Below, in pieces: positions 1-7,266 of a stretch of DNA of 31,793 bases. Location of the stretch: positions 1-31,793 of the forward strand of contig CAUCTV010000013.1 of assembly GCA_958445895.1 (NCBI GenBank). Direction: 5' to 3'. The notes under the pieces were generated by a model. It was given only the letters and a program-made list of their open reading frames with translations. It made no database searches and was not told the origin of the DNA. Every line of letters starts with the position of its first letter. Within the stretch, counting starts at the first letter, position 1. The position numbers were made by a program, and so were the translations under genes. This DNA is from an uncultured Collinsella sp. (GTDB taxonomy: Bacteria; Actinomycetota; Coriobacteriia; Coriobacteriales; Coriobacteriaceae).

Positions 1-323
1 ATGAAGTAGTCCTTATGGCCGATGAGGGACCGTAGGTCGAGATAGGGCTGCGAGGTCGGCTCGCGCAGCATGAAGTCGATGTATCGCGCATAGTATGCCC
101 ATCGCTGCTCGAGGCTGGGGTAGAGGTGGTAGAAGCCGTCGAAAAGGCTCTTGAAGCCAAAGGCTTGCTGCCAGTCCGTCATTCCGGCGCGCGCCATGCC
201 TGCGCGGTTGTAATGGTTGAACCCGGCGGCGCTTGACATGCCCGAGCCGATGCCGACGATGATGGCGTCGGCATCGTCGATAAGGCTTCGAAGCCTATAC
301 GCTTCCCTCTCTAGAGACGGCAT
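1..323 (-). CDS. Class M-like sirtuin, third tandem copy (partial, C-terminus outside window)
   Basis: The reading frame starts with ATG at 323 and runs off the left edge after about 107 codons, so only the N-terminal third is seen. It carries the sirtuin NAD-binding glycine loop (VGIGSGMSSAAGF near residue 23), followed by YNRAG and a GFKSLFDGFYHLYPS stretch that parallels GFKGAFEGSFYRWPT in the gene at 1013-1978. Known class M sirtuins (SirTM) have the same layout and act as protein ADP-ribosyltransferases rather than deacetylases. The start codon lies inside the end of the preceding gene (13-nt overlap), so the two are probably translationally coupled. Catalytic and zinc-binding residues lie beyond the window, so its class is inferred from similarity to its neighbour. 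Confidence 0.75.
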   Translation of the reverse strand, partial: MPSLEREAYRLRSLIDDADAIIVGIGSGMSSAAGFNHYNRAGMARAGMTDWQQAFGFKSLFDGFYHLYPSLEQRWAYYARYIDFMLREPTSQPYLDLRSLIGHKDYF

Positions 324-1009
324 TGGGCAATCTCCTCGAAAGCCGGGGCCATATCGCCGTCAACGAGAATCGTCTCGCACGATGCATCGGGCGCCATAGC
401 CTGGCTGTAGTTGAACACGATGTAGGTGGCGTGCTCGCAGACGTTCGCGATCTGGGCGAGCATGTGCTTTATGATGCCGTTGCGCAGTCCCACGCCAAGT
501 TCGAGGATGGCGACCCTGCCGTTGCGATGGGCTTGCACAAGGCGCTCGAGCTCCTCGAGCTGGGTCATGGCGAGGGCGTCTGGATGGGCGAGGCGCCGCT
601 CGTCAACCGACGTGCGCGTGCTCCCCTCAGTCTCGAGCACGCGCTCCTCGTCGAACCCGGCGCGCGCGAAGTGCCCGTCGATGTTGCATGTGACCACGAA
701 GGTGTCGGCGTGCTCCGTAAGACGCCGCAGCCCGTTCATGAGCGAGCCGGGCTCATATTCGAGATACTCCTTTTGATGGAACCGCTCGGCCCATCGGCGT
801 CGCACGCTGGCATCCGGGGAAGCGAGCCCCTGCAGTATGCAGCCGATGCCGTCTGCCTGAGCGAGGTCGCCGTACGCCTCTTGGAAATGAGCATCGGCGC
901 AGAAAAGGTTGAGCCCCTCCGCCATGTCGAGTCCGTTGCTAGCGCCGATGATGACAAGATCCGCTTCGGCTAGCGCCCTGCCTATGCGAACTGCTTTCGC
1001 CGTCTCCAT
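311..1009 (-). CDS. Reduced sirtuin-like protein, middle tandem copy
   Basis: This 232-residue protein is recognisably a sirtuin paralogue but shorter than its 321-residue upstream neighbour. A glycine loop is present (IGASNGLDMAEG, residues 21-32). A CNIDGHF stretch (108-114) corresponds to TNQDTQF of the neighbour, and ILELGVGLRNGIIKH matches the conserved late segment. At the position aligned with the class M catalytic Gln (EIQGDH) it has ETEGST, so Glu128 replaces Gln. The zinc-ribbon cysteine pairs are gone, replaced by a short charged linker. The start at 1009 follows a GGGAGG site at ideal spacing, and the gap to the upstream stop is 3 nt. It could be a regulatory pseudo-enzyme or an enzyme of altered specificity; the sequence cannot decide. 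Confidence 0.8.
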   Translation of the reverse strand: METAKAVRIGRALAEADLVIIGASNGLDMAEGLNLFCADAHFQEAYGDLAQADGIGCILQGLASPDASVRRRWAERFHQKEYLEYEPGSLMNGLRRLTEHADTFVVTCNIDGHFARAGFDEERVLETEGSTRTSVDERRLAHPDALAMTQLEELERLVQAHRNGRVAILELGVGLRNGIIKHMLAQIANVCEHATYIVFNYSQAMAPDASCETILVDGDMAPAFEEIAQCRL

Positions 1010-1012
1010 GCG

Positions 1013-1978
1013 CTACCTCCCCAGCGTCTTGCGCACGTCGGCAAGCACGTCGGCGATGTCGGCGCGAACGGCGAGCCCCCGATCCTCGATCGCGCGGGGG
1101 AGAAACTGCGTCTTGTTGTTTACGGCGATGTAGCTGGCCTGCGGTAACTGCGCCGTGAGGGCCCAGAACGGCTCCTGGATAAACGCGGGCGTCATGCGGC
1201 CCACACCCAGCTCGAGGAAGAGGATCCTCTGCCGTGCGTGCGCGTCGAGCCAGTCGGACACCTTGCGGTACTGCTCCTCGTAGAGTTCGCCCTGCAGGAA
1301 GTTGCCGTAGCCGCGAACCCAGGGGAACGCCTCTGCCCCGCAGTGCGGGCAGCGCGGCACGAGCTCTGTCGGAACCTCAAGGCCGTCTCCCATGGCCTCT
1401 ACCATGCGGGAGACCGGCTCGACCGCATCCCACACCGCGTCGGTGCAACAGTGGGAGCACTGAAAGAAGCGGTGGTCGCCTTGGATCTCTGCCACTTTCT
1501 CCCAGGGATAGAGCTTCACAAACTGCGTGTCCTGGTTGGTGGTGAGCACGAAGAAATCCTTCTCGGCGATAATGGTGTCGAGGTCCCTGTAGGGCTTGCG
1601 CAGCGGGGCGTTGAGCGTGGTGTCGAGGAAGGTGGCGAGGTATCCCCAGCGCGCCTCGGCGGTGGGCCAGCGGTAGAACGACCCCTCGAAAGCGCCCTTG
1701 AAACCGTAGCGCTCGGCGAATTTGCCGAAATGCCTGCGATAGGTTGCGTTGTCCTCGTAATAGAAGTCGCCGCCGCCCGCCGCGGAGAGCCCAGAGGCCC
1801 CGCCCACCAGCACGCAATCGGCTTCCTCGATCATGCGGGCGAAGTCCCTGATTTGCTGGTCGTAGGGCTCGGGCTCGCGGTCACTCAGCTCATAGGGCGT
1901 GCCGCCGCTGCGGTAGGCGGCCTGAAGGGAAAACGATTGGTTGGTGAGCTCGATAACGAGCTGCTCGTACAGGGTCAC
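1013..1978 (-). CDS. Class M sirtuin-like protein (SirTM type), probable NAD-dependent ADP-ribosyltransferase
   Basis: The 321-residue protein shows the sirtuin NAD-binding loop (VGGASGLSAAGG, 58-69), TNQD (147-150) and an EIQGDHRFFQC segment in which Gln166 sits where classical sirtuins have the catalytic His. That His-to-Gln change is the hallmark of class M sirtuins, which ADP-ribosylate proteins such as lipoylated GcvH-like carriers in streptococci and staphylococci. Structural zinc is probably held by Cys174, Cys177 or 178, Cys210 and Cys213 (PRCPHC). I chose the GTG at 1978 because AGAAGG sits 6 nt upstream; an upstream ATG near 2032 lacks such a site. It heads a three-gene leftward cluster opposite a TetR-type regulator. 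No macrodomain or lipoate ligase partner is visible; they may lie left of the window. Confidence 0.85.
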   Translation of the reverse strand: MTLYEQLVIELTNQSFSLQAAYRSGGTPYELSDREPEPYDQQIRDFARMIEEADCVLVGGASGLSAAGGGDFYYEDNATYRRHFGKFAERYGFKGAFEGSFYRWPTAEARWGYLATFLDTTLNAPLRKPYRDLDTIIAEKDFFVLTTNQDTQFVKLYPWEKVAEIQGDHRFFQCSHCCTDAVWDAVEPVSRMVEAMGDGLEVPTELVPRCPHCGAEAFPWVRGYGNFLQGELYEEQYRKVSDWLDAHARQRILFLELGVGRMTPAFIQEPFWALTAQLPQASYIAVNNKTQFLPRAIEDRGLAVRADIADVLADVRKTLGR

Positions 1979-1997
1979 TGGATACCTTCTTTCAGCT

Positions 1998-2003
1998 ATT
2001 ATA
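1998..2003 (-). promoter_or_regulatory. Probable -10 box for the sirtuin cluster in the TetR intergenic region
   Basis: On the minus strand this reads TATAAT, about 20 nt before the GTG start at 1978. The 143-nt region between the divergent genes (1979-2121) is AT-rich in its left half. It also holds an imperfect inverted repeat, with GATACCTTCT at 1981-1990 facing AAAAAGTATC around 2017-2026, enclosing the -10 box. That would suit binding by the adjacent TetR-type protein. I see no convincing -35 box. Confidence 0.4.
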
Positions 2004-2121
2004 AACAGATGTCTATAAAAAGTATCCATGTCGATTTGCTTAAGAGCAATGAACAGCTTCGGCCTGCTGTCGATAAACGAGCGTTTGCCGGGCATTGTCG
2101 AGCGTTGCAATTGGAGGGGTA

Positions 2122-2682
2122 ATGGAAGCGGGGAAGATCGATCGTCGCCGACGCTATACACTCTCGGTCATACGGGAGGCGTTCTTCGCGCTGCTGGCCG
2201 AGGTCGGCTTCGCGAAGATGACGGTAGCGGATATTTGCCGCCGCGCCGATATCAACCGTGGCACGTTCTATCTGCACTACGAGGACAAGTTCGCCCTGCT
2301 CGACGCGCTTATCGACGAGGCCTTGGCGGCGGTGCCGCCGCTCGAGGGAACGGAGGCGGGTGCCCTCTGCCAGCGTCCGCCGGCAAACGATGACTATTAT
2401 CTGCTCTACTCGGATGACGACGCGTACGCCCGGGTGGCACAGCGCGTCGTCGAGCGCGGCGCCGAGCAGATGGTTCCCTCGATCATGGAGGAGACTGGGC
2501 TTTCGCGCGAGGACGCCTATCTGCTCTTCGTCCACAACGTCCAGGGAAATCTCGCGGTCAACCGCCTGCTCGGTTGGAGGCGAGGGCCCGAGTTTGCCCA
2601 CGCTCAGGAGCTGCTCAGCGCCTATTCCGAAGGGGGCATGCGGGCGGTATCGGCTCGTCACGATCCTCGTAGCTCGTCTTGA
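2122..2682 (+). CDS. TetR/AcrR-family transcriptional regulator
   Basis: The 186-residue protein has an N-terminal TetR helix-turn-helix: a first helix around TLSVIREAFFALLAEVGF, then MTVADICRRADINRGTFYLHYEDK, the typical recognition-helix pattern, followed by a C-terminal ligand/dimer domain. The FYLHYEDKFALLDALI pattern resembles the DhaS-like branch with a TetR-like C-terminal domain. ATG at 2122 is preferred over the in-frame ATG at 2095 because GGAGG lies at 2113-2117. The gene is divergent from the sirtuin cluster, so it most likely controls that cluster and itself; the ligand cannot be predicted. It ends with an Arg/Ser-rich tail and no clear terminator follows. Confidence 0.88.
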   Translation: MEAGKIDRRRRYTLSVIREAFFALLAEVGFAKMTVADICRRADINRGTFYLHYEDKFALLDALIDEALAAVPPLEGTEAGALCQRPPANDDYYLLYSDDDAYARVAQRVVERGAEQMVPSIMEETGLSREDAYLLFVHNVQGNLAVNRLLGWRRGPEFAHAQELLSAYSEGGMRAVSARHDPRSSS

Positions 2683-2842
2683 CCGCATGTCATTTCAGGT
2701 AGGTGGCGTTGCTATGGGCCCTCTTTGATTTTCGACGTTGTATAAGGCAATCGCAATCGTCTTGAGCTTCTTTAGGGAACTTGAACAAGAGATATGGCCT
2801 GCTGGCGATTGATTAACACCATTCGTTTTGGTTACAAGAAAG

Positions 2843-2864
2843 CATGCTGCGCGCCTGCAGCATG
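2843..2864. promoter_or_regulatory. Perfect 8-bp inverted repeat in the flavoprotein leader
   Basis: CATGCTGC, six bases, GCAGCATG lies 16 nt before the flavoprotein start and immediately before its ribosome binding site (GAGGGAGAGGG). A weak promoter can be drawn just upstream (TTGATT at 2809, TACAAG at 2833, 18-nt spacer). The repeat could be an operator at the transcription start or a leader hairpin. The rest of 2683-2880 shows nothing I can name. Confidence 0.35.
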
Positions 2865-2880
2865 AGGGAGAGGGAATCCT

Positions 2881-3411
2881 ATGAATATCGTTGTATTGAG
2901 CGGCAGCCCGCGTAAGGGCGCCAATACCGATACCATGGTCGAGGCGTTTGCCGAGACCGCGCGTGAGGGCGGCCATACGGTCGAGGTCATCCGCGTTGCC
3001 AGCAAGAAGATCGCCGGCTGCTTGGGATGCCAGTACTGCTTCGCCCATGAGGGCGTCTGCGTGCAGAAGGATGACATGGCCAACGTGATTGAGTCGCTGA
3101 AAGACACCGACATGGTTGTCTTCGCTTCGCCTATCTACTGGTTTGACATCACTGCGCAGGAAAAGACCGCCATCGACCGCCTGTACGCCTTCGGTGCCAC
3201 GGGTTTCCCGTTCACCAAGACGGCCCTTTTGCTCGATAGCCACAGCGAGGGTGTCTATGATGCGGCGATCGCTATGTACAAGTCAACCTGCGCGTACTGC
3301 AAGTGGGAGGACCAGGGCATTGTCACGATTGGTGGCATGACCGAGCGCGACAGCATGGCATCGTCGCCCAAGTTGAAAGAGGTGCGAGAGCTCGCTCGCA
3401 AGCTCGCCTAA
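2881..3411 (+). CDS. Iron-sulfur flavoprotein / NADPH-dependent FMN reductase family protein
   Basis: A 176-residue flavodoxin-like protein. It begins with the FMN phosphate-binding loop (VVLSGSPRKGANTDTM), followed by CLGCQYCFAHEGVC, a compact C-x2-C-x2-C-x6-C cluster as in archaeal and clostridial iron-sulfur flavoproteins, where it holds a 4Fe-4S cluster beside FMN. The later ASPIYWFDITAQEKTAIDRLY segment is typical of the family. Such proteins move electrons between ferredoxin or NAD(P)H and small acceptors in anaerobes; the physiological substrate here is unknown. The ATG at 2881 has a strong purine-rich site just upstream. It stands alone between the TetR gene and the ATPase gene. Confidence 0.88.
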   Translation: MNIVVLSGSPRKGANTDTMVEAFAETAREGGHTVEVIRVASKKIAGCLGCQYCFAHEGVCVQKDDMANVIESLKDTDMVVFASPIYWFDITAQEKTAIDRLYAFGATGFPFTKTALLLDSHSEGVYDAAIAMYKSTCAYCKWEDQGIVTIGGMTERDSMASSPKLKEVRELARKLA

Positions 3412-3591
3412 GGACAAGAAGAACGCATGGCAATCAGCGTTGGTGGAAATGCTTGCTGTCCTTACCGAGAGATAGGGGCGAATTCCCTCAAGTGCCGTAT
3501 AGAACAATTTTTAAACGCAGAAAAATAACTGAAAACAAATTAATCCGCGTTAAAATATTGTCAAATAGAAGTTCATGAGGGAAGGTTACGT

Positions 3592-4881
3592 ATGCGTCGC
3601 AAGGCAGACGAGCTCCTTAGGGAATGGCGAGACAGAGCTGATAGAAAACCTTTGCTGGTCAAAGGCGTGCGCCAGTGTGGCAAGACCTATTTGCTCAGAA
3701 CGCACGCCCAGGATCTTTTCGAATCGGTTGTCTACGTTAATCTTGAGAACGACCGGTCGGCGCGAGCGGATTTTTCGGGCGGTCTTGATCCTCATTCGAT
3801 CGTACGTGCGATCGAGGCTCGTACGGGACAGCGTATCGTGCCTGGCAAAACCTTACTGTTCATTGACGAGATCCAGGCATGCGAGGAAGCGCTCACTTCC
3901 CTTAAATACTTTTGCGAAGATGCTCCCGAGTATTACGTTGCGGCTGCCGGGTCGCTTCTTGGGGTTGCCATTAACCATCAGTCGTATTCGTTCCCCGTCG
4001 GAAAGACCGACTTGATTGAGATGACTCCACTCGATTTCGAGGAGTTTCTCTGGGCGATGGGGCACGATCAGCTGGTCGACGAGATACGCTCATCATTCGA
4101 GATAATGGGTCCTCTTGCGCCAAGCCTTCATGAAAAGGCGCTTGGGCTCTATCGACAGTATCTTGTTGTTGGCGGAATGCCCGAGGCGGTCCAAACGTAC
4201 ATCGATGATCAGTCAATCATTGATGTGGCCGAAAAGCATCGGATTATTCTCGACGGATATTCCGCCGACACCAATAAATATGCTGATGAACGCTTGAGCG
4301 CAAAGACGCGTGCGTGCTTCGATTCCATTCCACAGCAGCTTGCCAAAGAGAATCGTAAATTTCAATACAAGGTAGTGCGAGCGGGGGGCAATGCGTCTCT
4401 CTTTGGAGATGCTCTCGATTGGCTTGTATTGTCGGGTACGGTGGCGCGCTGCAGCCTAGTCGGGCAGATCGAAAGCCCTTTAGAGGCCTTCGTTAACCCT
4501 TCTGCTTTTAAAATCTATCAGGCGGATACAGGGCTGCTGGTCTCCAAGGCCGGTGCTCAACGCGCCGATATTCTTGCCGGTATCGGCGGCACATTCATGG
4601 GTGCACTTACCGAAAACTACGTTGCCCAACAGCTTTCAGCCATGGGTTATCCACTGCATTATTGGGCGCGAGATAATCGTGCGGAAATCGACTTTGTAGT
4701 AGAGAAGCAGGGATGCTTGTCTGCGATTGAAGTCAAGGCGGGGGAGAACACAAGATCTCGAAGTCTGTCCTCACTTAAAAAGACCCATCCGGGCGTGCGC
4801 CTTATCAGGCTATCGACTAAGCCCTTTGGAATGAATGATGGGCTTATGTCTGTTCCGCTTTATGCGGCATTTTGTCTATAG
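3592..4881 (+). CDS. AAA-family ATPase with DUF4143 C-terminal domain
   Basis: A 429-residue protein with the usual two-part layout of this very common family. The N-terminal AAA_14 P-loop domain has Walker A GVRQCGKT (25-32) and Walker B LLFIDEIQ (88-95), with a sensor-like AAAGSLLG later. The C-terminal DUF4143 domain is recognisable by YLVVGGMPEAV, AFKIYQADTGLL, GALTENYVAQQL and the nuclease-like EIDFVVEK...AIEVKAGE tail. The family has no settled function. The gene and its 180-nt upstream region look more AT-rich than their neighbours (runs such as AAAATAACTGAAAAC), which suggests recent acquisition. A GAGGGAAGG site precedes ATG 3592. A strong hairpin follows the stop. Confidence 0.9.
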   Translation: MRRKADELLREWRDRADRKPLLVKGVRQCGKTYLLRTHAQDLFESVVYVNLENDRSARADFSGGLDPHSIVRAIEARTGQRIVPGKTLLFIDEIQACEEALTSLKYFCEDAPEYYVAAAGSLLGVAINHQSYSFPVGKTDLIEMTPLDFEEFLWAMGHDQLVDEIRSSFEIMGPLAPSLHEKALGLYRQYLVVGGMPEAVQTYIDDQSIIDVAEKHRIILDGYSADTNKYADERLSAKTRACFDSIPQQLAKENRKFQYKVVRAGGNASLFGDALDWLVLSGTVARCSLVGQIESPLEAFVNPSAFKIYQADTGLLVSKAGAQRADILAGIGGTFMGALTENYVAQQLSAMGYPLHYWARDNRAEIDFVVEKQGCLSAIEVKAGENTRSRSLSSLKKTHPGVRLIRLSTKPFGMNDGLMSVPLYAAFCL

Positions 4882-4903
4882 GGATGATGCTGGTGTAATG
4901 CAT

Positions 4904-4941
4904 GGGGCCCGGGGCGCAGCGTTTACTGCGCTCCGGGCCCC
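4904..4941. terminator. Strong GC-rich hairpin between convergent genes
   Basis: Two 16-nt arms (4904-4919 and 4926-4941; GGGGCCCGGGGCGCAG on the left) pair completely apart from one G-T wobble, around a six-base loop. It sits between the convergent ATPase and topoisomerase A genes and can serve both. There is no strong T-run on either side, so it may act with Rho or as an mRNA 3' end stabiliser. Confidence 0.7.
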
Positions 4942-4980
4942 ACTGCTTTGTAAAACCATGACGGTTTAGTCGCCGTTGTT

Positions 4981-7221
4981 TTAGTCAAACAAACTCGGCA
5001 TGTCATTTTCCTTCATGAGGGCGCCGGCGGAGGGCAGGCTCTGCGCGGTGAACTTCTCGGCCGAGACGCCGGCGCCAAGGATTTCCTCGGTCGTGCCGAC
5101 GGTGGTGACCGAGCGGCCCTTCTTGGCCGTAAAGGCCTGGACGCCCTGCGTGTTGGTGGTCGTCTTGGTCTTGAGCAGCGACGTGTTGAAGTTCATCAGA
5201 CGGTAGTCGCTCGAGACCAGCGCGATGTCGCGATCTTCCTTGAGCACCTGGGCATACAGCAGCTTGCTGCCACCATAGATGGCGTTTTTGAGGCGCTTGC
5301 GGTTGGTCTTGGTAACGTATCCGGCAAGCGCGACACGCACCACGCGGCCGTTCTCAAAGACGAACAGCACGTCGGCCTTGTAGTCCTCGGGGTCGATGAC
5401 CCAGATGACGTTCTCGTCGGGTTCCATCTCAAGATCGGTCGGCAGGTACGAGCCCAGCTGTGCCGACTTGGTGTCCTCAAACGCCGTGACCTTGCACTTG
5501 TACACCTGGCTCTTGTTGGTAAAGACCAGCAGCTCGTGGGTGTTGGAGGACGGGAACTCGATAAAGGGTTTGTCGCCGTCCTTGTACTTGAGCGTGGTCG
5601 CCTTCTTGAGCACGCGGTCCGTCATCTTCTTGAGGTAGCCATCGCGCGAGAGCATGATCGTAACCGGGTACTCCTCGACCTCGGGCTCCAAGCTTACCTC
5701 GATAACCTCATGGGGCTCGATCCTGCCCGTGCGGCGCGGCATCACGTACTTCTTGTTGACCGCGGCCAGCTCGTCGCTGATGACCTTCTTGATGTTCTCT
5801 TCGCTCGAAAGGATCTCCTCAAGCTCGGCAATCTCACCCTCGAGCTTAGCGATGTCCTTGGTGCGGTTGAGGATGTACTCCTCGTTGATGTTGCGGAGCT
5901 TGAGCTCGGCGACAAACTCGGCCTGGGTCTCGTCGATGTCGAAGCCCTTCATAAGGTTGGGCACGACCTCGGCCTCGAGTTTGGTGCCGCGGATGATGGC
6001 GATCGCCTTGTCGATGTCGAGCAGGATCGCCTCAAGGCCGTGCAGCAGGTGCAGGCGCTCGGACTTTTTGCCCAGGTCAAAGTTAATGCGGCGACGCGTG
6101 GACTCAATACGCCACTTGACCCACTCGCGCAGGATCTGGCGCACGCCCATAACACGGGGATAGCCGTCGACGAGCACGTTGAAGTTGCACGAGAACGAGT
6201 CCTGCAGCGTGGTCGAGCGATAGAGCTTGGCCATGAGCTTGTCGGGGTCGACGCCGCGCTTAAGGTCGATGGCGATGCGCAAGCCCGAGAGGTCGGTCTC
6301 GTCGCGGATGTCAGCGATCTCTTTGACCTTGCCCTCCTTGGAGAGCTTGACGATGCGCTCGATGATGACATCGGTCTTGGTGGTGTAGGGGATCTCATAC
6401 ACCTCGATGATGCGCTCTTCGGGAATCCAGCGCCAGCGGGAGCGAATCTGGAAGCTGCCAAGACCAGTCTCGATGATCTTCTCCATCTCCTCGCGGCGGT
6501 AGATAATCTCGCCGCCGGTCGAGAAATCGGGCATGGGCATGTACTCGAGCAGATCGCAGTCGGGGTCCTTCAGGTAGTGCATCGTGGCGGTGCAGACCTC
6601 GTTGAGGTTGAAGCCGCAGATATCGGACGCCATAGCGACGCCGATGCCCTTGTTGGCCGAGACGAGGATGTTGGGGAACGTGGTGGGCAGCAGACGCGGC
6701 TCCTTCATGGCACCGTCGTAGCTGTCGACGAAGTCGACCGGGTCCTTGTCGATGTCCTTGAAGATCTCGGCGCTGATGGGGGAGAGCTTGGCCTCGGTGT
6801 AACGCGAGGCGGCGTAGCTCAGGTCGCCCGAATAGTACTTGCCAAAGTTGCCCTTCGACTCCACGAAGGGGGCAAGCAGCGCTTCGTTACCCGTCGCCAG
6901 GCGCACCATCGTCTCGTAGATCGCGGCGTCGCCGTGCGGGTTGAGCTTCATGGTCTGACCCACGATGTTGGCGCTCTTCTGGCGCTCGCCCTTGAGCAGA
7001 CCCATCTTGTACATAGTGTAGAGCAGCTTGCGATGCGAGGGCTTAAAGCCGTCGATCTCGGGGAATGCACGCGAGACGTTGACGCTCATGGCGTAGGGCA
7101 TGTAGTTGACCTCGAGCGTCTGCGTGATTGGCTGATCGGTGACCTCGGAGTGCAGGCCGATGACGTTCTCGGCGTTGACCTGCTTTTTCTTTGGCTGGTT
7201 CTTCGTCTTCTTCTTTGCCAC
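4981..7221 (-). CDS. Type IIA DNA topoisomerase, subunit A (topoisomerase IV / gyrase A-like)
   Basis: The 746-residue subunit A breaks and rejoins DNA; with the B subunit encoded just upstream it would pass one duplex through another. The active-site Tyr141 lies in AASRYTEAKLS. The winged-helix DNA-gate region has NPHGDAAIYETMVRL: the residue matching E. coli GyrA Ser83 is Ala99 and that matching Asp87 is Glu103. A coiled-coil tower region (KLEGEIAELEEILSSEENIKK) and a C-terminal beta-propeller follow. I see no GyrA box (QRRGGKG-like), so decatenation rather than supercoiling is likelier. The N-terminus is Lys-rich. It lies 45 nt downstream of the B-subunit gene and is probably co-transcribed. 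It belongs to a divergent branch, so I do not assign parC. Confidence 0.93.
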   Translation of the reverse strand: MAKKKTKNQPKKKQVNAENVIGLHSEVTDQPITQTLEVNYMPYAMSVNVSRAFPEIDGFKPSHRKLLYTMYKMGLLKGERQKSANIVGQTMKLNPHGDAAIYETMVRLATGNEALLAPFVESKGNFGKYYSGDLSYAASRYTEAKLSPISAEIFKDIDKDPVDFVDSYDGAMKEPRLLPTTFPNILVSANKGIGVAMASDICGFNLNEVCTATMHYLKDPDCDLLEYMPMPDFSTGGEIIYRREEMEKIIETGLGSFQIRSRWRWIPEERIIEVYEIPYTTKTDVIIERIVKLSKEGKVKEIADIRDETDLSGLRIAIDLKRGVDPDKLMAKLYRSTTLQDSFSCNFNVLVDGYPRVMGVRQILREWVKWRIESTRRRINFDLGKKSERLHLLHGLEAILLDIDKAIAIIRGTKLEAEVVPNLMKGFDIDETQAEFVAELKLRNINEEYILNRTKDIAKLEGEIAELEEILSSEENIKKVISDELAAVNKKYVMPRRTGRIEPHEVIEVSLEPEVEEYPVTIMLSRDGYLKKMTDRVLKKATTLKYKDGDKPFIEFPSSNTHELLVFTNKSQVYKCKVTAFEDTKSAQLGSYLPTDLEMEPDENVIWVIDPEDYKADVLFVFENGRVVRVALAGYVTKTNRKRLKNAIYGGSKLLYAQVLKEDRDIALVSSDYRLMNFNTSLLKTKTTTNTQGVQAFTAKKGRSVTTVGTTEEILGAGVSAEKFTAQSLPSAGALMKENDMPSLFD

Positions 7222-7266
7222 GATTTCCTCTTGAACTTCTTATGGGCCGTCGTTATCGATGTGCTG

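Noticed and set aside
1979..2161. N-terminal extension of the first sirtuin to upstream ATG codons
   Set aside because: The extension crosses the TATAAT box and the divergent TetR leader, while GTG 1978 has AGAAGG at proper spacing.
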